A program made the translations under genes and the position numbers. From Scheffersomyces stipitis CBS 6054 (lineage: Eukaryota; Ascomycota; Pichiomycetes; Serinales; Debaryomycetaceae), in the NCBI RefSeq assembly GCF_000209165.1, contig NC_009042.1, positions 2,542,001 through 2,606,000 of the forward strand: DNA of 64,000 bases, read 5' to 3'. The notes under the pieces are model-generated. The model was not told the DNA's origin, did not search any database, and saw only the letters and a program-made list of their open reading frames with translations. Position 1 is the stretch's first letter; each line of letters opens with the position of its first letter. Shown in pieces: positions 8,122 through 18,316 of the stretch.

Positions 8122-11100
8122 ATGTTTCGTGTGTGGGAATTTGGGAGAATCACTTCTCGGATAGTGCGAGGACGATCCTCGGTCATAGTACGATATGCCC
8201 ATAGAAATTCAGTAAATAAAGCAGATGTTATCGAAGCACTCTTTCCCAGAATCATAAATACCAGACAACAGAATCGAGTACCAGAATATTCAAATTCAAC
8301 ATTCATAGACTTTGATGAACTCTTTGAAGACAAAACAAGTAAAGTAACAGATCCATATCTCGTGATAGAGCAGAATCCGTATTTTAAGCCTACACCCAAG
8401 GGCGATTTTATTCAAGATATCCATCTAGGACAGGCTTTTCTCATATACTTTCTGGCTCAACAACAATTGCTATCCAAGGATAAGAATTACAACTTGACAA
8501 ATATAGTAACTTCCCTTAAGAAAAATCATGACCTTAAAGATGAAGATCTAACCTTCCAATTTATAGGAAAGTTAATAAGCTCGAAGTCAAGGAAAGAACT
8601 TATCCAAGCTATGGAACCATTCATATCCACTCAAGACGGAGATCTCATCGAAATTTTGAACAGTCTTACACCTGCTGTTGATTCCAACACTATAGACGAC
8701 AGTTACATTTTTGGAAACGGTCAATTAGACTATGAGCTATATAATAAAAGTTTCAACCAAAGACTGTTTGAATTGCCCAAATTCGACAAGCATTTCAAAT
8801 TCAATCCAATGTTACTCACCAATGAAGATAGACTCTTCGAATTCCATGATATCGTATTTGGTGAACCTTGCCTCAATTCTCCAGAAATTTCGGGAATACT
8901 CGCGAATCTTCGAACGTTTGGAAAGGCTGCTTTCGAATTCAATTCATTTCTTATGAGCTATTCCATACCTGAATTTTCCGAAAGAACATTTCAGGATATC
9001 TTAATTGAATCTCTTTTCAATAGGATAGTGACCTCCACTGGTCCATCTGTTTTATTGAAGAAAGCAATCATCAGCGATAGTCAATTTTGTCAAGATGTCG
9101 TATTTCAGTATCTTGGTGTCTTGATTTATAAGAATGGAAAATTCCCTGTAGAATGGTTGCATAACTTAAGAACCATTACTTTACAAGATAATTTTGAAAC
9201 AAGAAAACGATATTTCAAGCTTCCAAAAGTCGACATGGCATTTTTACCAACCAAAAAGTTCCCTCGATTGCCTTTGGTTGTCAATGCTGAAGATATCAAA
9301 GCTAGTCAAAATGACTTTGAAAATATGGGTCAGGACTATTTATGCATGCTAATTACACGTGGAATTTTGATTAACAACAGTTCCGTTGTTCCACAAACTT
9401 ACATTCAACGGATTTCAAACTTTATAAATGACTCTAATCCAAACGTTGACTGTAATGGAATGTCAGTGTTCGGATATATGGTATATCAGGATACCAAAAG
9501 AGCAGAACTTTTCATTGGAAAATTCTTTCATAATCCTAAGTTTGAAATGAGTGAAGAAGTACAGCACTATTGTAAGACGTTAGCTTTTAAAACAGGTATT
9601 CCTTTACCTGTAATCAGAAATAATGATGTCGGTAAAGTACACATTTACAGTTCAGTTAAGGTCTCGTGTCCCCCCATAAACAGCTCGGTTCTTAACAGGT
9701 TCTTGTCCATGCCTGGTTGCGTTATTCAACCATCAAAGAAGTCTCTGGATGGTCCAATTAGATGGGAACATCACCCTGAAATTAAGGAAGTCTTGCATCA
9801 ACATGATGTGTTTGGTGAACTCAGCTATAAATGGTTGATCAATTATTTCTTGTATAAGCACAAGATCGATAACAGAAAAAAGTTCAAGCATCTTGACTAT
9901 TCGGACTTGTATCAAAAGATTGTGATGTTGCTTTGGTCTCCCGAATTTAAGAGGTTTGTAATTGAGGATTCAAATTTTTACTACAATCAAATGCTTTTCG
10001 GTACTGGCCGTGTCGTATCGCTGTTGATTACAAAGAGAGCACACAAAAGTCTTCCCCATTCTATGTTTAATCAGTATGTGGCCAATCTCTCTGAAGAGGC
10101 CAGAAAAGTATGGGTTAAGGGTTTGGTGTCCTCTTTCCTCGATATTATTCAAAATTTGGACGAAGACACCTTACGTCACCTTTTCAAAGAGATTCGATTC
10201 TATTTGAGAAAGCAAGAATTTTCATTGTTTGAGCTCAACAAGGAGAGAGCTGTGCAGAAAGTCTCTGAATGGAAAGAGGTTAGACTGCTTAAGAGATACA
10301 TTACTAGTGAGGTTTCTAAATGCAAACTTGAAGGCTATAGCGACATTTACTTGGCTCAGGCAGGCAAATTTTATTTAGAAACCATTATTCTGAAATTCAA
10401 CATGAATTCCAGATTGGAGGTGTTTTCAAATTTGAACAACGAAGCAATGGATATTACCATTTCCTTGTTTGGTGGCAACTTCACAACTGATCTTGGCAAG
10501 CTCTTAATTAACGGGCATCGTTTGGATCGGATGGTTGTGGATGTTCTTTTCTGTATAAGCTCAAAGTTGCCGCATGGACCATTTAAAGTTGAAAGTATTC
10601 GTGAATTGAACTTCAAGGAGAACACTTCAATTCAGCCAAATCGGAAGGTGAAGCTAGCCTCGCTTGATGTGTCTACACTTGTGCTTCCTAAATTAGAGAG
10701 AACGAACAATTTCAATAAGCTAATGAGTATTAACTTTGCCTATTCCAGAGCATTTCTTGACGGGTTAAAATGCAACGACCCAGAGTTATCAGAATTGATT
10801 TCAAAGGCTAGTACTGTAGCACAAGCATATTTCAAAACCAGAGTTGCAAAGAAGTTGGCAGTTACAAATTTGCCAGCAGAAATTCTAGACTACTTGGAAA
10901 ATGATATTCTTGAAGATAAAAAGCTCATGATGGTCATTAATGATGTATCTAATTTTGTTTTACACCCATTTGAAGATGAACTACACCAACAATTCAGCAC
11001 GATGCTCTACAACCAACTGATAACAAACATCACACTAGAGATGCGGTTCCACAAACAGCAGTTCTACCAGTACTTGGCGTCTTTGTATTATACGGAACGT

Positions 11101-11259
11101 CTGTCCCTTGATTCATGGGTTGATACCTTTATTGACTCCATAATACAGAGATTAGAAAGTGCGACAAACATTCGAAAACAAGAATCTGTTCTTGAAAACA
11201 TAAAGACTGAGCTTGCACTTTACCAGTCTGTAAATGAACTTGGCAAAACTGCCACATGA
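8122..11259 (+). CDS. Large unidentified protein, probably mitochondrial
   Basis: 1045 residues, intact. The first 35 residues (MFRVWEFGRITSRIVRGRSS...) are rich in Arg and hydrophobic residues with a single acidic residue, a typical mitochondrial presequence. The rest is mostly alpha-helical by composition, rich in Leu/Phe/Asn/Lys, with no transmembrane segment and no motif I can name. Size and composition fit the fast-evolving fungal factors of mitochondrial RNA processing or translation (PPR-like families, RPM2-type proteins), but I cannot place it in one. Codon use is less biased than in the ribosomal genes, suggesting modest expression. Rapid divergence is the likely reason it is hard to recognise. 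I am sure it is a gene and unsure of its function. Confidence 0.75.
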   Translation: MFRVWEFGRITSRIVRGRSSVIVRYAHRNSVNKADVIEALFPRIINTRQQNRVPEYSNSTFIDFDELFEDKTSKVTDPYLVIEQNPYFKPTPKGDFIQDIHLGQAFLIYFLAQQQLLSKDKNYNLTNIVTSLKKNHDLKDEDLTFQFIGKLISSKSRKELIQAMEPFISTQDGDLIEILNSLTPAVDSNTIDDSYIFGNGQLDYELYNKSFNQRLFELPKFDKHFKFNPMLLTNEDRLFEFHDIVFGEPCLNSPEISGILANLRTFGKAAFEFNSFLMSYSIPEFSERTFQDILIESLFNRIVTSTGPSVLLKKAIISDSQFCQDVVFQYLGVLIYKNGKFPVEWLHNLRTITLQDNFETRKRYFKLPKVDMAFLPTKKFPRLPLVVNAEDIKASQNDFENMGQDYLCMLITRGILINNSSVVPQTYIQRISNFINDSNPNVDCNGMSVFGYMVYQDTKRAELFIGKFFHNPKFEMSEEVQHYCKTLAFKTGIPLPVIRNNDVGKVHIYSSVKVSCPPINSSVLNRFLSMPGCVIQPSKKSLDGPIRWEHHPEIKEVLHQHDVFGELSYKWLINYFLYKHKIDNRKKFKHLDYSDLYQKIVMLLWSPEFKRFVIEDSNFYYNQMLFGTGRVVSLLITKRAHKSLPHSMFNQYVANLSEEARKVWVKGLVSSFLDIIQNLDEDTLRHLFKEIRFYLRKQEFSLFELNKERAVQKVSEWKEVRLLKRYITSEVSKCKLEGYSDIYLAQAGKFYLETIILKFNMNSRLEVFSNLNNEAMDITISLFGGNFTTDLGKLLINGHRLDRMVVDVLFCISSKLPHGPFKVESIRELNFKENTSIQPNRKVKLASLDVSTLVLPKLERTNNFNKLMSINFAYSRAFLDGLKCNDPELSELISKASTVAQAYFKTRVAKKLAVTNLPAEILDYLENDILEDKKLMMVINDVSNFVLHPFEDELHQQFSTMLYNQLITNITLEMRFHKQQFYQYLASLYYTERLSLDSWVDTFIDSIIQRLESATNIRKQESVLENIKTELALYQSVNELGKTAT

Positions 11260-11593
11260 TGACTTGTAAATAGATACATAGATTTGGATATACAACTGGA
11301 GTCTAATATTTGCAACCTCGTCGCACTGCCCGATTGGGAATTGTTTTCCTGACTGATAAGATCTGCTTTTTTTCTGCGTATTGAGAAATTTCGCAATCAA
11401 ATATCCAAATACAGGTAAACTATGAGGGATGCAAGCCTGTCAAATATGAAGGAGAGCCAAAGCAATAGATAAGCGTGATCGGCATTAGATCGAGCTTGGA
11501 ATACATATATAAGCTTGTTTTCTTCATTTTTGAATAAATGACGATCTTCACTATCTCGTCCAACACTAGTTCCAAACTAAGAACACTACAAAA
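11260..11593. other. Intergenic region before the DUF3445 gene
   Basis: No gene. It contains a TATATAA box at 11506-11512, 82 bases before the next ATG. Confidence 0.6.
11506..11512 (+). promoter_or_regulatory. TATA box
   Basis: TATATAA 82 bases upstream of the ATG at 11594, the standard distance for a yeast TATA promoter. Confidence 0.5.
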
Positions 11594-12922
11594 ATGATCG
11601 ACCCAGGTTATGTTATACTCTTCTTGGGGTTATCGATTTCCTTATTGTTGTCCCGTAAGCATGTTGTTTCATTAATTTCATCGTTCAGAAGCAAAACTGC
11701 AGCTGTCGATGAAGAAAAGGCAAGAAGAAATCTGTATGGAAGCGATGAACCATTAAAGCCTCCTACTCCCTTGATGATTACTCCAGAACAAGTTCTGAAC
11801 TTTGACGATAGACCATGGAGACCATTCAGATGGCCATATCACCAGACTATGTCTATCTTCAAGTTGGATATGAACCACTGGTTGGACATGGACAAGTACT
11901 ACGTTCACTACATCGAAGAAAAGAAGAGAATTATCCAAAAGTATGGCAAGGAAAACATCGACTGGCTACCTGACAGTGAGGATGCCACTTTTGAACTCAT
12001 GCAAACTGTTGTGGATCACCTCATTGTTAGATATCCATTGTTGTTCACTGTTTTGAAGGACGGGGACTTCTACGAAGGTAAGGGAAAGATTATCAAAAAC
12101 GAGATCACGAAAGAGATCTTGGACATGACTTTACCTTTGAAGGAACATCCTTTGATGTATGTGACAAAGTTGGCCAAGGAAGATTTCTACATTGTGAAGA
12201 AGAACCCTGTGGATGATTTACATTACTTGGTTGCAGCTGCCGTCCCATTCCCTGGTGGATCTTTCGGAGTTGACCACAAGATTGGTAAGACATTGGATGT
12301 GATTCACCTGGACGTTCCCTACTACAAGGAAAAGTTGAAGAAATCGATGGAAAGATGGTTTGACAGAATGAAGCCCAACGATCCTGTGGAAAGAGCTAGC
12401 TGGTATATCTCTTGGGATCACAAGTTGAAGGTCAACAATGTGTACCAATTACCAAAATACGTACCTAATTTGGTTGCAGACTTGGAATCCACCGACCCTC
12501 GTGAATTTAATGTTAGAGTTGAAAGACAGACGTTGAGAAGACTTCCAAGGTCGAACGCCATCATCTTCACCAACCACCCCATCTTCTACTCGATTGAAGA
12601 AATGAAGGACGAACCTCTTGTTCCATCGTTGATTAAAAAGATCATATACGAGGGTCCCAAGGATATCATCAAGTACAAGAACTTCGAAGTGTTCAGAGAC
12701 CACATTGCTTCTTACCTTGACGGCTTGATAAAGAGACAGATAGACAAGGGTATTATCAAGGAAGACACTCCATTAAAGACGTTGCCCTCGTATCCTTTTG
12801 CACACTGGGCCAAAACTGACTTTGACTTTGTCAATGGCTGGAACAACCCCAGTCCTGCGTACGACAAGTCTGCCAACTACAGCGAGAAGGCCAAGAAGGA
12901 GTTGGTACATCAGAATGATTAG
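11594..12922 (+). CDS. Membrane-anchored DUF3445 / HODM-like protein
   Basis: 442 residues. One N-terminal hydrophobic anchor (about residues 5-20) is followed by a soluble domain of the fungal DUF3445 family, now linked to heme-dependent oxidative N-demethylases. Family landmarks visible here are RPWRPFRWPYHQTM from residue 73, a PFPGG segment near residue 218, and an RQTLRRLP...FTNHPI block near residues 312-331. Well-studied relatives are bacterial dimethylamine-type demethylases. Fungal members are mostly uncharacterised, and some databases label them mannosyltransferase-like without support I can see. Codon bias is fairly strong, so the gene is probably well expressed. The domain call is good; the exact substrate is unknown. 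Confidence 0.8.
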   Translation: MIDPGYVILFLGLSISLLLSRKHVVSLISSFRSKTAAVDEEKARRNLYGSDEPLKPPTPLMITPEQVLNFDDRPWRPFRWPYHQTMSIFKLDMNHWLDMDKYYVHYIEEKKRIIQKYGKENIDWLPDSEDATFELMQTVVDHLIVRYPLLFTVLKDGDFYEGKGKIIKNEITKEILDMTLPLKEHPLMYVTKLAKEDFYIVKKNPVDDLHYLVAAAVPFPGGSFGVDHKIGKTLDVIHLDVPYYKEKLKKSMERWFDRMKPNDPVERASWYISWDHKLKVNNVYQLPKYVPNLVADLESTDPREFNVRVERQTLRRLPRSNAIIFTNHPIFYSIEEMKDEPLVPSLIKKIIYEGPKDIIKYKNFEVFRDHIASYLDGLIKRQIDKGIIKEDTPLKTLPSYPFAHWAKTDFDFVNGWNNPSPAYDKSANYSEKAKKELVHQND

Positions 12923-13927
12923 TTTTCTATAGATTAAAAATCTTTTTCAGATAATAATAATAATATTCGTAAAATGGTTGCAACGGATGGACTTTCGTGC
13001 GGAACTGTTCCCTAGTCTGGAAAGTTTTGTGAACAATAGAATTCGGAACAATAATGCTAAATAACTCAAATAATACAAAATTCGTGCAGATTGCGACCAT
13101 TTTCATCTCTAACAGGGGGCAGGCTAACAGATTAGATGGAAGACAATTAGAACAACGGCCACAGCTATGGGAGCAAAAATTCCGGCAATTATAGTGCGAT
13201 CCTTGTCTACATCAAACTGCTATAAGTGGACTATGTGGAGTAGGTCGTTATGGGGTTTTGGGGTTTTCAAGATCCGGGGGCTACCCCATGCATACCAAGC
13301 TGCAGCCTCCTGAGATGACGAGCCCAGCCAGAGGATACGAAACTACGGTTGAGAGCAGAGAAAACCAAAGTGAAACCAGCAGTCTACGCTTATAGACTCC
13401 AAGTAGTAGACAGTGTTGACGATGACTATAGAGAGACAATGGCCCACAAAACGTTGGAACGATATTGTCATGGCTCTAGAAGACAATGGTCAGCTTCTGT
13501 TAAGTACAATTTCCAGCCCTGCACTCGCCAAGTAATCAGCTTCCGTACTAATCGAGGAGTGCTCGCTCAGGCACCTGCTTCAATCAGACGAATTCGGAAA
13601 CGTAATAGAGTTATTGGGAATCTCACTCCATCTGTGGGCGTGTGGTTGGAGGTGGAAATGTAAACGGAAGGCTTTAATTTTAGAACACGGTGACTGAGTC
13701 GTCATTGTTAGCATCAACAGTTATCTGAGTATTATTAATACTATAAATATTATAAATCTACTCTGGTCAAGGATATTTATCAAACTTATCGACCTTTTTT
13801 TCTTCCCTAGCCCTCTGTCGTTTCCCTCATATCTGTATACTGCCCTTATCGTAGATCTGTGGTTGGTATTTTGTTAGTCTCATTATTCTATTGTTCGCTT
13901 GTATACTGTTAACTGCTCCACCCCACC
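12923..13927. other. 1-kb intergenic region before the TPT-family gene
   Basis: No supported gene. A 104-codon frame at 13349-13663 (+) is basic and anonymous and is probably chance. A short GGGGTTTTGGGGTTTT run is at 13252-13267. The last 150 bases are pyrimidine-rich leader for the gene at 13928. Confidence 0.5.
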
Positions 13928-15388
13928 ATGGCCAGTTTCTGGGAGTCCATGATCCCTCCCATATCAATCAAGACCATCGTCACCTGCCTACTATGGTACG
14001 TCATCTCGTCTGTGACGTCGCAATTGACCAAGTTGATCTTGGTGAGATTCACCTACCCCTTGTTTCTCAGCCAGTGCCAGTTCCTCATCGGTGCTGCCCT
14101 TGCATTCTCCTTCATCTCCACAGTGAACAAGTTCCCCCAGCTATCGAGTCATTTCCCAGTGGGATCTGTGCCGTCGGATCCTGAACTTCCCATCTTCAGC
14201 GCCTCCGTCTTCTTCAAGGTGCTACCATTGGGGCTTTTCCAGACTGTCGGCCGCTACTTCTCACTTAGTGCCACGGCCCTCATTTCTCTAGCAACCGTAT
14301 CTAGCATCAAGGCTCTCTCGCCGTTGCTTATAGTATTTGGCTACCGTGTAGTGTACCATGTTCGTTTCCCCTATATCACCTACTTGTCGCTTACACCGCT
14401 TGTAGTCGGTGTTATTCTCATCATCACATCTGATTCGTTGAACAACCCCAAGTCCAATACAAGTTTGTTAACTAACGAAAATAACGAAATTGACAAAAAG
14501 CAAATAAAAGGTTTGACTTTCTGCTTGATCAGCACTGTCATTTTTGCAGCCCAGAACATCTACGGGAAACAGTTGATCACCTGGGATACCGAGGCTTCCA
14601 ACAAAAACCCAGCATCGTTGGTTCTCAACACGGAAATTTCCAGACCAGGAACACCCTCCTTGCAACATGGTTTTAGTCTAAGCAATTCTCCTTCACCATT
14701 AGGCAACTCACCAAATCCATCTGTCCTCAATATAGCCTTGAAGAACTTCGTGAGACAGAGAAACTACCTGGTGAAATTGCCATACTCAAGTTCTGACTTG
14801 AGATTAGATGAAAAGTCAATCGATCTGCCAGCTAGTCACCAATACGCATATGATCAAACTGTTCACCACAACAATATCGAGGTCAACAGCCCGTTTGCCT
14901 ACATCATCAACAAGTTCGACCTCTACCAGGTTGCTAAGCCAGATAAAATGACCATTATTCTCTACTGCAACCTTGTAGGATTCCTTTTCTCATTTGGTGC
15001 ATTTGCAGTCAATGAGTTGCCAAGCATGTTTCACGATGTTGTTAAGAGAGATGCAGAGGAAGATGGGAGATGTGCCTTGTTCACTATATTAGGATTCATC
15101 TTCCTTGACTCGTTATCATATTTCCTACAGACTATATTGGCATTTCACCTCCTCGGCCTGATTCCAGCTTTATCGTACTCGATTGCTTCGATGATGAAGA
15201 GGATTGTCATTATAGTCGTGAGCATTGTGGTGCAAATTGGCTCTTCTGTTCCCGACGGTAAGAAGAAGAACAAGTCCTACATGGGAAAGATATCGCAGGA
15301 ACAAGGTTTCGGATTGGCACTCATCGGGATCGGACTCTACTGCTACGACAGATGGGGATCGAGGAGCTTGAAACCGGCTCGATCATGA
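13928..15388 (+). CDS. Triose-phosphate-translocator-family transporter (YJL193W-like)
   Basis: 486 residues in the drug/metabolite transporter superfamily. Hydrophobic segments are spread through residues 14-190 and 320-475, split by a long polar loop (about residues 210-310) rich in Ser/Asn. The stretch around LSATALISLATVSSIKALSPL is typical of TPT/SLC35E members. Family transporters exchange phosphorylated sugars or nucleotide sugars in organelle membranes. S. cerevisiae Yjl193w is uncharacterised, and its relative Sly41 acts in ER-Golgi traffic. The neighbouring SOP4 supports orthology to YJL193W (YJL192C is SOP4). The start is the first ATG, and a shadow frame overlaps at 13891. The substrate cannot be told from sequence. 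Confidence 0.85.
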   Translation: MASFWESMIPPISIKTIVTCLLWYVISSVTSQLTKLILVRFTYPLFLSQCQFLIGAALAFSFISTVNKFPQLSSHFPVGSVPSDPELPIFSASVFFKVLPLGLFQTVGRYFSLSATALISLATVSSIKALSPLLIVFGYRVVYHVRFPYITYLSLTPLVVGVILIITSDSLNNPKSNTSLLTNENNEIDKKQIKGLTFCLISTVIFAAQNIYGKQLITWDTEASNKNPASLVLNTEISRPGTPSLQHGFSLSNSPSPLGNSPNPSVLNIALKNFVRQRNYLVKLPYSSSDLRLDEKSIDLPASHQYAYDQTVHHNNIEVNSPFAYIINKFDLYQVAKPDKMTIILYCNLVGFLFSFGAFAVNELPSMFHDVVKRDAEEDGRCALFTILGFIFLDSLSYFLQTILAFHLLGLIPALSYSIASMMKRIVIIVVSIVVQIGSSVPDGKKKNKSYMGKISQEQGFGLALIGIGLYCYDRWGSRSLKPARS

Positions 15389-15978
15389 AAGGTTTATGCA
15401 TTCACTACTGTAAAATATCTCTGTTCATAGATTGAAACTTTAATACAATGATTACTACATCTACAATGCAACAGATTCGAAGAGTTAAATGAAATGTTTG
15501 GAGGCTAGAATGCGCAACTGGAATCAAGAACTAGCTCTTCCTCTATCCCAGGGTTTTAATCCCACGATAGCATCAGAGCCGTCTCTAAACAGCCACGCCC
15601 GTAAAATCCTTGACTACTCCCGCCGAGAAACACAAGTGTTCCCCAGCAGAAGTAGTCCACTCTGGTATGCGTTGTAGAGAGCAGCAACTCTGAAAGTTAA
15701 GACGCGAGGTCTTAGAATTGACGCCCTACAATAATACACATACGTTGTACAATAGAGAGCAAAAAGAGATATCGAAAATTCTGTAGAATTTTCACTGCGA
15801 ACCCACCTAAATTTATACTGCTGCGAAAACTTTTGAAGCTCGCACTGTTGTTGTGCCGGGTAATCCTCACCTTCTAGGTCTACCTCTAGACTCACTAATG
15901 TATTCTCAAAAGACTTCTGAACCCATGGAGAGATTGAAAAGAATCACTACCATATCTTATCCAGTGTTCATTTTCAAG
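15389..15978. other. TPT gene to SOP4 intergenic region
   Basis: No separate gene. It includes a copy of the recurrent element at 15785-15801. An in-frame upstream extension of SOP4 runs from 15853, but the better start is 15979. Confidence 0.55.
15785..15801 (+). promoter_or_regulatory. Recurrent element upstream of SOP4
   Basis: AGAATTTTCACTGCGAA, one T shorter than the copy at 6393-6410 and otherwise nearly identical. It lies 178 bases before the chosen SOP4 ATG, in the same orientation relative to the gene as at RPS14. Confidence 0.4.
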
Positions 15979-16734
15979 ATGAAGTTTGCACAATTGTTAG
16001 TGAAAGTATCACTATATGCCTCAATTGTGCTTTCAGCCCGACTTTTGGGAAAAATTGACGATATTCCCCAGATCGACGAGTTGTACCACGAAAAGAATGT
16101 TCATGTAGTCAATGGAGACAACAAGGCATCGCGATTCCACGTTGATTTGTATCAATTGGACAAAAATGAAGCTGGAGTACGTCATTCTGCTCTTTTAGAC
16201 GGGAACCACTACTTTCAGTTTGAAAACTTGAAGACTGGCGAATACGAATTGATTGTAGACTCCTATGATTTCATCTTGTCCAACTCAAGATTCAGAGTAC
16301 AAGTAGACGAAGAGGCTGATATAGTGCAAGTATTTGAAGACTATTTAGCCAGCCGCAGTTTCAACCGGAGTTCGATCTTTAACGTTACCGAATCGACTCC
16401 TTTGGTGCTTTCAGTCAAGGAGCCGAAGCAGTTTTATGAAAGTGCCCTGGGCTCCATCATGGATATGGTGTATAATAGTCCACTTGGCTTTATCTTCAAA
16501 AACAGATTGTACACCATTATATTTTTCATCTGTCTATCAATCATGGCTGCACCTACTATACTCCAATATATCAACCCAGAGTTGGCAGATATGTTCAGGG
16601 AAGAACCTCCTAAGCCAGCACAACAGCACATAGAACAGAGAGGGGCCGACCCAAAACAAACAGCAGCCATTGCTAGACCAGTGGCAGCATCTGGCGTAAG
16701 AGGGCCGGATACCTCAGCTAGAAGAAGGAAATAA
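15979..16734 (+). CDS. SOP4: ER membrane protein, EMC7/Sop4 type
   Basis: 251 residues from the chosen start. The frame is open from 15853, but the Met at 15979 begins a clean signal peptide (MKFAQLLVKVSLYASIVLSA), so the extra 42 residues are judged untranslated. A luminal beta-sandwich of the EMC7 type follows (about residues 35-150, with the GNHYFQFENLKTGEYELIVDS core), then one transmembrane segment near residues 180-195 and a basic, Ala/Pro-rich cytosolic tail ending SARRRK. EMC7 is a subunit of the ER membrane protein complex, which inserts and folds membrane proteins. Yeast Sop4 helps ER exit of a plasma-membrane ATPase mutant. The neighbouring TPT gene matches the YJL192C-YJL193W pair. 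The convergent permease gene starts its stop region 44 bases downstream. Confidence 0.9.
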   Translation: MKFAQLLVKVSLYASIVLSARLLGKIDDIPQIDELYHEKNVHVVNGDNKASRFHVDLYQLDKNEAGVRHSALLDGNHYFQFENLKTGEYELIVDSYDFILSNSRFRVQVDEEADIVQVFEDYLASRSFNRSSIFNVTESTPLVLSVKEPKQFYESALGSIMDMVYNSPLGFIFKNRLYTIIFFICLSIMAAPTILQYINPELADMFREEPPKPAQQHIEQRGADPKQTAAIARPVAASGVRGPDTSARRRK

Positions 16735-16777
16735 ATAGGCTTGTTCGTGTATATCATAACTATTAATATCATAACTA

Positions 16778-18142
16778 TCAAATGCGTACGTTAATCTTCA
16801 GCCCCACGATGTAGTACCTGCTCACCATCCAACATAACATGGATGCAAGAGCCAAAAGACTACAATACAAGGCGAAGATGTCGTATCGATGACGACTTCC
16901 ATCACCAATTATTGCTGCACCAACAGGTATACCTATCAAGTATCCTAACGATGCTAGACAGAAACACATTCCGTACCTTTGGCCAAAGTTGTGAACTGGC
17001 GTAATGGCTCCTAGGCATGCTGGGGTAATGCTCAATACAGAGGAGACGAAGAAGCCACACAAGATGGAAAAAGCGTAGAGAACACCTATATGAGATCCAA
17101 AAGGAAACCACATTACAAACATCGTTAATACCATACCCGTCAACATCAATGCATTCACATTGAAGTAACCTATGTAGTCAGCAGCATACGCTGGAACAAC
17201 TCTTCCAACAATCCCACTAGCATTGAATACAGTTACTAAGATGTAGGCCGTAGACTCACTAGCTCCCTGAGTAATAGCATAGGTGGACAAATATGTCGAA
17301 GTACACATCAATGACACTTCTTCAAAGAATACACCAAGAGTGAGAAAGACGAACTTCATGTCCTTTAAAGACAGTAAGTCAATAAGCTCGTTGCAAGCAT
17401 GTACTATTTGTTGCAATTTTCTTTGGTTGTCGTCTGAATTAGCCAACTTTCTTCTTACCCTTTCTTTAACAAGTAATACAGAGAGAGCCTGACATCCAAG
17501 ACAGAAAAATGCCAATACTCTTATAGCCCATACGAAGCCCACATTTCTATAAAGTGCATGTAGCATCAATGGTATCACAACACCTCCAATAGAGCCCCCA
17601 ACGGTAGCCAATCCAATGGCCTGACCTCTTTTGCATAAAAACCAGTGACTTACCGAACCGATCAATGGTGTAATACAGAAAGCATTCCCAACACCAACGC
17701 AAACAGAGAAAGCAAATACGAACTCAACCACAGATTTACAAACAGCCGTAGCCATTAAACCTACAAATTGAAGTACCAAACCACATAATAATAGTGGAAG
17801 TGCTCCGTTGGTATCAAATACTGGACCCACCAAGATTCCCACACCGAAAGCAATTGTCAAGTAGATGGAAAAAATCCATGAGATTGTAGACGTAGCTTCA
17901 TTGACAAGCTGATGCGTTGCAATATAAGCCTGGATAGCACCGACCGAATTAATGAGTCCAAAACTCACAGTCAAACCGAGAAAAGACCCTAGAACAACTC
18001 CATAAGCTCTCCATCCTCCATCTGGGTATACTATTTCCCCACTGTCAGGCAAAATTGATGTAGAACTTGATCCTGAATTGATAGTTTCTAGTTCAATTTC
18101 AACAATCTCTTCAAGCTCAATTCTCTCCTCGATACAACTCAT
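16778..18142 (-). CDS. Monocarboxylate-porter-type MFS permease (MCH family)
   Basis: 454 residues with a 12-segment major-facilitator layout. The N-terminal cytosolic part is acidic. The first membrane segment opens with YPDGGWRAYGVV (Asp41-Gly-Gly-Trp-Arg), the signature of monocarboxylate transporters (SLC16). Fungal members include Mch1-Mch5, of which Mch5 takes up riboflavin and Mch4 is its paralogue. None of the yeast Mch proteins has been shown to carry monocarboxylates, so the substrate here is open. Two halves of six segments are separated by a charged loop near residues 205-230 (KERVRRKLANSDDNQRK). The gene is divergent from nothing close: its start faces the 3' end of BPH1 175 bases away. 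A TATA-like ATATATA lies near 18196. Confidence 0.85.
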   Translation of the reverse strand: MSCIEERIELEEIVEIELETINSGSSSTSILPDSGEIVYPDGGWRAYGVVLGSFLGLTVSFGLINSVGAIQAYIATHQLVNEATSTISWIFSIYLTIAFGVGILVGPVFDTNGALPLLLCGLVLQFVGLMATAVCKSVVEFVFAFSVCVGVGNAFCITPLIGSVSHWFLCKRGQAIGLATVGGSIGGVVIPLMLHALYRNVGFVWAIRVLAFFCLGCQALSVLLVKERVRRKLANSDDNQRKLQQIVHACNELIDLLSLKDMKFVFLTLGVFFEEVSLMCTSTYLSTYAITQGASESTAYILVTVFNASGIVGRVVPAYAADYIGYFNVNALMLTGMVLTMFVMWFPFGSHIGVLYAFSILCGFFVSSVLSITPACLGAITPVHNFGQRYGMCFCLASLGYLIGIPVGAAIIGDGSRHRYDIFALYCSLLALASMLCWMVSRYYIVGLKINVRI

Positions 18143-18316
18143 TTCGCTACTCTACGAATATCAAATGACTAGCTCAATTCAATAATGAGAGCAATATATA
18201 TTTATTTCTAGGCCGTATTTGTCATCGCTAAATTACTTATTGTCTCTGCAGAAAAATTCGCACCCATATCGCAGCACCAAAGAATGTATCAATTGATTGT
18301 CCTATTCACTGGGAAC

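Noticed and set aside
13252..13267. GGGGTTTTGGGGTTTT, resembling a ciliate telomere repeat
   Set aside because: Only two units, flanked by ordinary genes; yeast telomere repeats differ. Treated as coincidence.
13349..13663. 104-codon open frame (+)
   Set aside because: Anonymous basic product in a gap; no domain or bias.
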